NCBI GenBank assembly: GCA_035296905.1
Contig: DATHAA010000023.1
Coordinates: 1-35,962 of the forward strand
Reading direction: 5' to 3'
Length of the DNA: 35,962 nt
Source of the DNA: DATEOR01 sp035296905
GTDB lineage: Bacteria > Actinomycetota > Thermoleophilia > Gaiellales > Gaiellaceae
Under the pieces are notes generated by a model. It did not search any database. It was given only the letters and a program-made list of their open reading frames with translations, and was not told the DNA's origin. Positions 23,610 through 29,472 of this stretch are shown here, piece after piece; position 1 is the first letter of the stretch; every line of letters starts with the position of its first letter. The translations under genes and the position numbers were made by a program.

Positions 23610-23804
23610 TTACTTGCCGAGTAACCGCCGCACCTCGCGCTCGTCCTGGCCGGCGACCGGCTGGTCGCTCCGGAACGCGCGCTTGCGCTTGGCGCTCTTC
23701 TTCTCGAGGTTGTGGCTCTGCATCGCGTGACGGCGCAGCAGCTTGCCGCCGCCGGTCACCTTGAACCGCTTCTTCGCTGCTTTGTTTGTCTTCTGCTTAG
23801 GCAC
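23610..23804 (-). CDS. rpmI: 50S ribosomal protein L35
   Basis: 64 residues. MPKQKTNKAAKKRFKVTGGG and KLLRRHAMQSHNLEKKSAKR are the L35 signature. The GTG start at 23804 overlaps the last codons of infC by 8 nt. It is the usual middle gene of infC-rpmI-rplT. Confidence 0.98.
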   Translation of the reverse strand: MPKQKTNKAAKKRFKVTGGGKLLRRHAMQSHNLEKKSAKRKRAFRSDQPVAGQDEREVRRLLGK

Positions 23805-24375
23805 TTGCTGTCTCCACCTGTTGTCCTGCGGCTCTCGTCGGCCCGAGCAACATCACCATGTTGCGCCCGTCCTGGAGCGGAGGCGACTCGATCTGCCCGA
23901 TCTCCTTGACGTCCTCGGCGAGACGCATGAGGAGGTCTCGCCCGCGCTCTGGATGGCTCTGTTCCCGTCCCCGGAACATGATCGTCACCTTCACCTTCGC
24001 CTTCGAGTTGAGGAAGCGAACCACATGCCCCTTCTTCGTCTCGTAGTCGTGGACGCCGATCTTCGGCCGCATCTTGATTTCCTTGACGTGAATCTGTGAC
24101 TGGTGCTTGCGGGCCGTCTTCGCCTTCTGCTCCTGCTCGTACTTGTACTTGCCGTAATCCATGATCCGGGCGACCGGCGGATCGGCGCCCGAAGCGACCT
24201 CGACGAGGTCGAGATCCTTGGAATAGGCGTACTCGAGCGCTTCGTCTCGCGTCTTCAGGCCCACCTGCGAGCCGTCCTCGTCCACGAGGCGCACCTTCGA
24301 GGCGCGGATGGCCTCGTTGATCCGGGTCTGATCCTGAACCGGCCGGGCCTGGTCGAATCTGCGCCGCGGCCTCAC
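23797..24375 (-). CDS. infC: Translation initiation factor IF-3
   Basis: 192 residues. The N-domain has QTRINEAIRASKVRLVDEDG and DLDLVEVASGADPPVARIMD followed by YGKYKYEQ, the family signature. The C-domain has VKEIKMRPKIGVHDYETKKG and VKVTIMFRGREQSHPERG. IF-3 binds 30S, favours correct start codons and prevents premature 50S joining. The start is GTG at 24375; the strong Shine-Dalgarno (AGGAGGAGGA, 24410-24401) is about 25 nt away, too far for direct use. A five-codon frame sits between them and ends as GTGA on this start. A non-canonical start, as in E. coli infC, remains possible, but no in-frame AUU is seen. Confidence 0.95.
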   Translation of the reverse strand: MRPRRRFDQARPVQDQTRINEAIRASKVRLVDEDGSQVGLKTRDEALEYAYSKDLDLVEVASGADPPVARIMDYGKYKYEQEQKAKTARKHQSQIHVKEIKMRPKIGVHDYETKKGHVVRFLNSKAKVKVTIMFRGREQSHPERGRDLLMRLAEDVKEIGQIESPPLQDGRNMVMLLGPTRAAGQQVETASA

Positions 24376-24389
24376 TGAAACGTCACCAA
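24372..24389 (-). other. Possible five-codon leader cistron before infC
   Basis: TTG GTG ACG TTT CAG TGA follows the AGGAGGAGGA Shine-Dalgarno by 11 nt. Its TGA overlaps the infC GTG as GTGA. Ribosomes could load here and reinitiate on infC. The peptide itself is too short to assess, and this is only an inference from spacing. Confidence 0.3.
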
Positions 24390-24414
24390 GTTGTGCTGCT
24401 TCCTCCTCCTAGAC

Positions 24415-24441
24415 AAAACAAAAAGCTGCGCGCAGCAGCTT
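24415..24441 (-). terminator. Terminator/attenuator between thrS and infC
   Basis: On the minus strand AAGCTGC-TGCGC-GCAGCTT forms a 7-bp stem followed by TTTGTTTTG, a good U-tract. It lies about 80 nt past the thrS stop and 40 nt before infC. It can end thrS transcription or, if a promoter lies in 24442-24520, act as an attenuator for the infC-rpmI-rplT operon. Region 24442-24520 also holds a smaller hairpin (CCTGC-AA-GCAGG). Confidence 0.75.
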
Positions 24442-24520
24442 AGTCAACTCACCGTTTTCGGTTGAACCTCCGCGAAGCCGGCGGCTTGGGAGGTGAGGAA
24501 CGAGGCTCCTGCTTGCAGGC

Positions 24521-26413
24521 CTACAGCTTAGCAGCCGCCTGCAGCTCGCTCAGAAAGGCCTCCCAGCCAACCGTGGTCTGCTCTCCGCCGCGGCGGCGAA
24601 CGGCAAGTGCGTCGAGCGACTCGCGCTCGCCCCAGACCACGACGTACGGGATCTTGGCGAACTCGGCGTCGCGGATCTTGCGCCCGAGTGTCTCCTCGCG
24701 TTCGTCGACCGACGCACGGAAGCCGTGCACTCGGAGGTCGTCGGCAAGCGACTCGGCGTCCGCCGCAAACCGCTCCGAGATCGCGAGGACACGCACCTGT
24801 TCGGGGGCGAGGACCAGCGGCAGGTCGCCGCCCGTGTGCTCGAGGTAGATGCCGACGAAGCGCTCGAGCGAGCCGAGGAGCGCACGGTGGATCATCGCCG
24901 GCGTGTGCTCGGCGTTGTCGTCGCCCTGGTACGTGAGCCCGAAGCGCTTCGGCATCTGCAGGTCGAGCTGGACGGTGCCGATCTGCCAGCTGCGGCCCAG
25001 CGAGTCGTTCATGTGCAGGTCGATCTTGGGCCCATAAAACGAGCCCTCGCCCTGGCTTTCGACGTACTTGAGCCCCTGCGTGGCGAGCGCCTTGCGGAGC
25101 TTCGCCTCCGCCATGTCCCACTCCTCGTCCGTGCCCAGCTTGTTGTCCGGCCGGAGCGAGAGCTCCACGCGCATGTTCAGCTCGAAGAGGTCGTAGAGGT
25201 AGTACGCGTAGTCGAGGCACGCGATGAGCTCGTCCTGGATCTGCTCGCGCGTGCAGTAGATGTGGGCGTCGTCCTGGACGAAGTGGCGGACGCGGAGGAG
25301 CCCGTGGAGGACGCCGGAGAGCTCGTTGCGGTGCAGATTGCCCGCCTCCGCAAGGCGAAGCGGCAGCTCACGGTAGGAATGCGGCGAGAGCGAATAGAGG
25401 AGGCAGTGCCCCGGACAGTTCATGGGCTTGAGGGCGAAGTCGCGGCCCTCGACCTCTAGCCGGAACATGTCCTCCTGGTACTTCTCCCAGTGGCCGGAGG
25501 TGCGCCAGAGGTCGGAGTCGTAGAGCAACGGCGTACGCACCTCGCGATAGCCGCGCTTCGTGTTCTCGCGCCGGCGCAGGTCCTCGAGGACGTTCCAGAT
25601 CACCATCCCGCGCGGGTGCCAGAAGGGCATGCCCGGCGAGAGCTCGGAGAACTCGAACAGGTCGAGCTCCTTGCCCAGCCTCCTGTGGTCGCGGCGCTTG
25701 GCCTCCTCGATCCGGTGGAGGTAGTCCTCCAGGTCCTTGGGGTCGTAGAACGCCGTCCCGTAGACGCGCGTGAGCTGCGGCTTCGTCTCGTCGCCCCGCC
25801 AGTACGCGCCGGCGAGCGAGAGGAGCTTCACCGCCTTGATCGGCTTCGCGTCCTGGAGGTGCGGCCCGCGGCAGAGGTCGACGAAGTCGCCTTGGGTATA
25901 GAGCGAGATGTCGCCCTCGGCCGTGTCGACGAGCTCGACCTTGTACGGCTCGCCCTCCTTCTCGAATCGCTGGCGGGCGTCGTCGCGGGCGATCTCCTCG
26001 CGCTCCCACACGCGGCCCTCCTGGATCTCGCGCTTGACCTCGTCCTCGAGCCGCTGGAGATCGGCCTCCGTGACGGGCTCGGGGAACTCGAAGTCGTAGT
26101 AGAAGCCGTTCTCGATCGGCGGCCCGATGGCGACCTTCGTCCCTGGGAAGAGCCGGCGCGCTGCCTCGGCCAGCAGGTGCGCGGCCGAGTGGCGCAGGAC
26201 GTAGAGGGCGTCGGGGTCGTGCTTGTCCCGCGTGGTCAGGATCTGGATCTGCTCGCCGTCCTCTACCGGTAGCCGCAGGTCGCGGACCGCGCCGTTCGAG
26301 CGGAGCAGAACCGCCTGTTCGGCGAGCTTCGGGCCGATCGCGCGCGCCGCGTCAAGGCCCGTTGCTCCGTCCGGAAGTTCAAGTTCGGACTCATCGGGGA
26401 GAACGATCTTCAT
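24521..26413 (-). CDS. thrS: Threonyl-tRNA synthetase
   Basis: 630 residues. TGS domain 1-60. The editing domain has RHSAAHLLAEAARRLFPG (His75, His79) and VDLCRGPHL (Cys181, His185), the residues that clear Ser-tRNA(Thr). The class II core has motif 1 near HPRGMVIWNVLEDLRRREN, the zinc-site Cys333 in LKPMNCPGHCLLY, motif 2 ELSGVLHGLLRVRHFVQDDA and motif 3 PAMIHRALLGSLERFVG. The anticodon-binding domain ends the protein. The ATG at 26413 has TATCCT 8 nt upstream, suggesting a leaderless mRNA. No T-box element is present, as expected for an actinobacterial thrS. Confidence 0.98.
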   Translation of the reverse strand: MKIVLPDESELELPDGATGLDAARAIGPKLAEQAVLLRSNGAVRDLRLPVEDGEQIQILTTRDKHDPDALYVLRHSAAHLLAEAARRLFPGTKVAIGPPIENGFYYDFEFPEPVTEADLQRLEDEVKREIQEGRVWEREEIARDDARQRFEKEGEPYKVELVDTAEGDISLYTQGDFVDLCRGPHLQDAKPIKAVKLLSLAGAYWRGDETKPQLTRVYGTAFYDPKDLEDYLHRIEEAKRRDHRRLGKELDLFEFSELSPGMPFWHPRGMVIWNVLEDLRRRENTKRGYREVRTPLLYDSDLWRTSGHWEKYQEDMFRLEVEGRDFALKPMNCPGHCLLYSLSPHSYRELPLRLAEAGNLHRNELSGVLHGLLRVRHFVQDDAHIYCTREQIQDELIACLDYAYYLYDLFELNMRVELSLRPDNKLGTDEEWDMAEAKLRKALATQGLKYVESQGEGSFYGPKIDLHMNDSLGRSWQIGTVQLDLQMPKRFGLTYQGDDNAEHTPAMIHRALLGSLERFVGIYLEHTGGDLPLVLAPEQVRVLAISERFAADAESLADDLRVHGFRASVDEREETLGRKIRDAEFAKIPYVVVWGERESLDALAVRRRGGEQTTVGWEAFLSELQAAAKL

Positions 26414-26534
26414 GAACGCAGAGGATACTCAGGCAGATTCACCGCAAGAACCCGAGCCTACGGAGGAAGGGACCCCCGTTCCCGACCCGGAGGAAGAGCG
26501 GGGCGATGCAGAGGACGACCCGCAGGCTGATTAG
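26412..26534 (+). CDS. Possible 40-residue acidic protein
   Basis: A 40-residue frame, MNAEDTQADSPQEPEPTEEG and onward, made almost only of Glu, Asp, Pro, Gln, Thr and Ala, so intrinsically disordered. Its ATG overlaps the divergent thrS ATG within CATG, and its TAG overlaps the facing gene's TAA within TTAG, so it fits exactly between two real genes. No Shine-Dalgarno or -10 box is clear. It may be a chance frame. Confidence 0.3.
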   Translation: MNAEDTQADSPQEPEPTEEGTPVPDPEEERGDAEDDPQAD

Positions 26535-26790
26535 CGATCGAGAGCTCGACGGATGCCGAGTACGGCTCCGAGCAGTGCGAGCACGGCAAGTGCGGCCGCC
26601 GGAAAGCTCGCCCAACCGTCTCCGTCAATCCGCGTCCAGACGTCCACTACATCGGTATTCGTCGCTTCAAAGCCGACTCGCCGCGGGTCGAGGTTGACGT
26701 GCGCGACGCCAAACTGCACGAGGAGCACGACGAGCAAGAAGACGCCCACCGCGCCGATCGTCCGTCGTGCCGCGTAGGCGAAAGGGTCAT
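26531..26790 (-). CDS. Small two-helix membrane protein, copy A (frameshifted near start)
   Basis: Intended product of about 86 residues. After repair of one missing base near 26780 it reads MTLLAYAARRTIGAV, then GVFLLVVLLVQFGVAHVNLD, ..., GDGWASFPAAALAVLALLGA and ends IRRALDR. It has two membrane helices with a polar outside loop. The comparison with copy B shows the deletion: ATG ACC CTT TCG CCT here versus ATG GCG CTT CTC GTC there. The ATG at 26790 overlaps copy B's stop as ATGA. As sequenced, only a GTG at 26749 gives an open frame, which would cut the first helix. Function unknown. Confidence 0.6.
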
Positions 26791-27045
26791 CGGTGCCGTC
26801 TCCGTGCGAGGCGCGAGGCGATTGTCGCCAGCGCGACCAGCCCGAGGGCCGTTAGCGCATAGGCGGGAAAGCTTGCCCACGGTCCGTACCAGGGGTTGAC
26901 GAAATCGGGAAATGGGCCTCTCTCAGACACCGACCAGAACGGGAGCCCCACTTCTTCCGACGGCGAACATCGTCAGCATCACGACGATGAGGAAGACGAT
27001 CACCGCGCCGATCGTTCGTCTGGCCGCATAGACGAGAAGCGCCAT
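26787..27045 (-). CDS. Small two-helix membrane protein, copy B (frameshifted)
   Basis: Paralogue of the adjacent copy A. The first part reads MALLVYAARRTIGAVIVFLI, then VVMLTMF. In this frame it stops after a few meaningless residues. One frame over it continues PSEEVGLPFWSVSERGPFPD, then FVNPWYGPWASFPAYALTAL, ending SRLARRRHR at the TGA at 26787. One extra base (or two missing) lies at about 26955-26967. Both copies share YAARRTIGAV, the WASFPA motif and two membrane helices, so they arose by tandem duplication. Function unknown. Confidence 0.6.
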
Positions 27046-27063
27046 CGCAGACGCAGCGTAGCC

Positions 27064-27426
27064 CTAGGGCGCGTGCTCTTCCACCGCGCTCTTGAGGTGC
27101 GGCGGACACTTGAGCCAGTAGCTCTCGCGGATCCACTCCAGCGCCGCGTCGAGCGACTCCTCGTCCGTGACCTCCGCCGTGACCCACCCGTACCGCCCCA
27201 CCCAGCGGGCCGTCGAGACGTACGGAAGGAGCTGGGCGATCTCTCGCTCCTCGGCGGTCAGCTTCACCGTCAGCTGGACGCAATCCGAGGCGACGGACAT
27301 CGACGCGAACATCTTGTTGTCCGCGACCTTGAAGACGGGGTGGCCCCACGGCTCGTCCTCGTACGTCTCGGGGAGGGAGAGGGCCAGCTGGCGGAGCTCC
27401 TCGGCGAGATCGTCCGGTTTGGCCAC
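27064..27426 (-). CDS. MmcQ/YjbR family protein
   Basis: 120 residues. LALSLPETYEDEPWGHPVFK, then VADNKMFASMS, VQLTVKLTAEEREIAQ and ARWVGRYGWVTAEV with SYWLKCPPHL match the YjbR/MmcQ double-wing fold, related to the CyaY fold and proposed to bind DNA. The biological role is unclear. The GTG start at 27426 has TAAGCT 7 nt upstream, so its transcript is probably leaderless. Confidence 0.88.
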   Translation of the reverse strand: MAKPDDLAEELRQLALSLPETYEDEPWGHPVFKVADNKMFASMSVASDCVQLTVKLTAEEREIAQLLPYVSTARWVGRYGWVTAEVTDEESLDAALEWIRESYWLKCPPHLKSAVEEHAP

Positions 27427-27436
27427 GCGGCCGAGC

Positions 27437-27610
27437 TTATCGCTTGGAGGCGGAGGCGAGGCGCTGGTGCAGGTTGGCCGCCGGGAAGCGGCGGAAGCTC
27501 GAGGCGAGCGCAGCCATGGCCGGTTTCGCCAGAGGCGCTGCAGCCTTCTTCTTGCTCGCCGGGCTCGGCACCAGGCGAGGAATCTTTCGTCGGCCCTCCG
27601 CCCGAGTCAA
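27437..27610 (-). CDS. Possible small basic protein
   Basis: 57 residues from a TTG at 27610, 9 nt after the cyclase-receiver stop. Composition is basic and Ala-rich (RAEGRRKIPRLVPSPASKKK, then AAAPLAKPAMAALASSFRRF) with no recognisable domain. It occupies the position where a DNA-binding domain would follow the receiver upstream, but it does not resemble one in any frame. The TAA lies inside the -10 of the next gene. It may be a chance frame. Confidence 0.3.
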   Translation of the reverse strand: MTRAEGRRKIPRLVPSPASKKKAAAPLAKPAMAALASSFRRFPAANLHQRLASASKR

Positions 27611-27619
27611 CCCGAACGG

Positions 27620-28615
27620 CTAGCGGCCCTGGAGCCTGATTTCGGGATCGAGGACGAGCTCGCCGGCGGCGATGCGGCGCACCGCATCCCGGAAGCCGTC
27701 CATGTCGGCGACGCGGTCCTTGAGGAGGTAGCCGACGCCTTCCTCCCCGGCCTCCAGGAGGTCGCGCGCGTAGGCGGGCTCCACGTACTGCGAGAGCAGC
27801 AGGACACCGGTTCCCGGATAATGGCGGCGAATCTCCTGGGCGGCGCGAACGCCGTCGTCGGCGAGTCCGGGCGGCATGCGGATGTCGGCGATGACGACGT
27901 CCGGCCTCTTCTCCTCCACCTTCACCAGCAGGTCGTCGGCGTCGTCTGACTGGCCAACCACCTCGAAGCCGTGGCCCTCAAGGAGCGACGCGATCCCCTC
28001 CCTGAGCAGCACGGAGTCGTCCGCGAGGACGACCGTGAGCGTGGTGCCGGAAAGCGGCTGCGATGCGTCGTTGGCAAAACGGAGCGGCGGGAATTCCCGC
28101 TCGAGACCGGGAACGTCGAGCTGGAAGATGCGCTGCGGCTCGGGGAGCCCGCGCAGCCAGTACTCGCCGAGCTCGCGAGTGGAGTGCTCCTCGGGGAGCA
28201 GCTCCGCGGTCGAGGCGGAGAGAAGCACCTGGCTGCCGTGACCGGCAAAGCAGATGCGCGCCGCCTTGTGCACCTCGACGCCGAGGTAGTCCGAGTCGGC
28301 GAAGATCGCCTCACCGGTGTGCATGCCGATCCGCACGCGCACCTGCTCTTCGTCCGGCCACTCACGGTCCGCGAACGCGAGCTGCGCGTCGATGGCGCAT
28401 TGTGCCGCCGCCGCGGCATCCTCGAAGGCGACGAAGAGCTCGTCGCCCCGACAGTCGATCTCGTGGCCGCCCGCGGAGGATGCGGGCTCGCGGATCAGCC
28501 TGCGGTGCTCGACGAGGACCTCGCTCCACCGGTCGCTGAGCCGGTGCGCCAGCCCGGTGGAGCCTTCGAGATCCGTGAAGAGAAAGGTGACTGTGCCGGT
28601 CTTCGGTCGCTTCAT
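27620..28615 (-). CDS. Class III nucleotide cyclase fused to a C-terminal receiver domain
   Basis: 331 residues. Residues 8-170 are a class III adenylate/guanylate cyclase domain: TFLFTDLEGSTGLAHRL (metal Asp15), EIDCRGDELFVAFEDA (second metal Asp58), VRIGMHTGEAIF and YLGVEVHKAARICFAGHGSQ. The usual Asn before AAR is His, as in many actinobacterial relatives. Residues 193-310 are a full receiver: VVLADDSVLL, phospho-acceptor Asp244 in VIADIRMPP, Ser275 and Lys299. The receiver closely resembles that of the NarL-type regulator at 28828-29472 but ends at LDPEIRLQGR with no HTH. The order cyclase-then-receiver without DNA binding is unusual. The expected product is cAMP (or cGMP), possibly gated by phosphorylation. 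Start ATG at 28615. Confidence 0.9.
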   Translation of the reverse strand: MKRPKTGTVTFLFTDLEGSTGLAHRLSDRWSEVLVEHRRLIREPASSAGGHEIDCRGDELFVAFEDAAAAAQCAIDAQLAFADREWPDEEQVRVRIGMHTGEAIFADSDYLGVEVHKAARICFAGHGSQVLLSASTAELLPEEHSTRELGEYWLRGLPEPQRIFQLDVPGLEREFPPLRFANDASQPLSGTTLTVVLADDSVLLREGIASLLEGHGFEVVGQSDDADDLLVKVEEKRPDVVIADIRMPPGLADDGVRAAQEIRRHYPGTGVLLLSQYVEPAYARDLLEAGEEGVGYLLKDRVADMDGFRDAVRRIAAGELVLDPEIRLQGR

Positions 28616-28649
28616 GGCCGTCCTCGGGTCGAGGCCCAAAGGTACAGGG

Positions 28650-28757
28650 CTACGCACGAGCGGGGATGGCCCAGCGAACTCCGTCGACCGCCCAGCGCGC
28701 GACCGCGAGGACGAGCATCGCGAATGCGACTGTGCCGATGAAGAGCTTGAACTTCAT
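28650..28757 (-). CDS. Very small membrane protein
   Basis: 35 residues: basic MKFK, then a membrane helix (LFIGTVAFAMLVLAVARWAV) and a short tail VRWAIPARA. The positive-inside pattern and lack of charged residues in the helix support a real single-pass peptide. It sits between the NarL regulator and the cyclase-receiver gene, all on the minus strand. No clear Shine-Dalgarno; CATCCT lies 7 nt upstream of the ATG at 28757. Function unknown. Confidence 0.45.
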   Translation of the reverse strand: MKFKLFIGTVAFAMLVLAVARWAVDGVRWAIPARA

Positions 28758-28827
28758 GGACGGCAGGATGACGGGGCACCGGCATGGCGAGGATGCGGCC
28801 TCCAGGCGTCTGCAGGTGCGGCTACCT

Positions 28828-29472
28828 CTACGAGTGCAGGTAGGCGAGAACGGCGAGCACGCGGCGGTGATCCTCCGACGCGGCGGGGAGGCGAAGCTTC
28901 GAGAAGATGCTCGTCACGTGCTTCTCGACCGCGCGCTCGGTGACGACGAGCTGCTCGGCGATCCCTGAATTGGAGCGGCCTTCGGCCATGAGGCCGAGAA
29001 CTTCGCGCTCGCGAGGCGTGAGTTGGTCGATCGGATCGTCCCGCCTCCGCCTGCCGACCAGCTGCGAGACGATTGTCGGGTCGAGGGCCGAGCCGCCCTC
29101 GCCCACGCGCCGTACTGCGTCTGCGAACTCGTTCACATCCGACACGCGGTCCTTGAGCAGATAGCCGACACCCTCGGCGCTCTCGGCCAGGAGTTCCATG
29201 GCGTACGCGGCCTCGACGTACTGGGAGAGAACGAGCACGCCGCAGTTGGGATGCTTCTCCCGGATCTCCTGAGCGGCGCGGAGGCCCTCGTCGGTATGCG
29301 TCGGCGGCATGCGGATGTCGACGATGGCCACGTCCGGCGAGTAGCTCCGCACCTTGAGCAGGAGCTCGTCTGCGTTCCCGGCCTGGCCGACGACCTCGAA
29401 CCCCGCCTCGACGAGGATGCGTGCGACGCCCTCGCGGAGGAGGACCGAGTCTTCGGCCAGGACTACCCGCAC
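28828..29472 (-). CDS. NarL/LuxR-type response regulator
   Basis: 214 residues. The receiver (1-120) has VVLAEDSVLLREG, phospho-acceptor Asp52 in AIVDIRMPP, Ser in VLVLSQYVEAAY and Lys in GYLLKDRVSD. The LuxR-type HTH (about 145-205) has LTPREREVLGLMAEGRSNSG and VTERAVEKHVTSIFSKL. Its start overlaps the end of the kinase gene by 10 nt, so the two form a cognate two-component pair. The target genes are unknown. Confidence 0.94.
   Translation of the reverse strand: MRVVLAEDSVLLREGVARILVEAGFEVVGQAGNADELLLKVRSYSPDVAIVDIRMPPTHTDEGLRAAQEIREKHPNCGVLVLSQYVEAAYAMELLAESAEGVGYLLKDRVSDVNEFADAVRRVGEGGSALDPTIVSQLVGRRRRDDPIDQLTPREREVLGLMAEGRSNSGIAEQLVVTERAVEKHVTSIFSKLRLPAASEDHRRVLAVLAYLHS

Noticed and set aside
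27437..27619. Remnant HTH of the cyclase-receiver protein
   Set aside because: Translation of the minus frames after the stop gives no LTPRE-type recognition segment. A chance LTRAE is the only resemblance.
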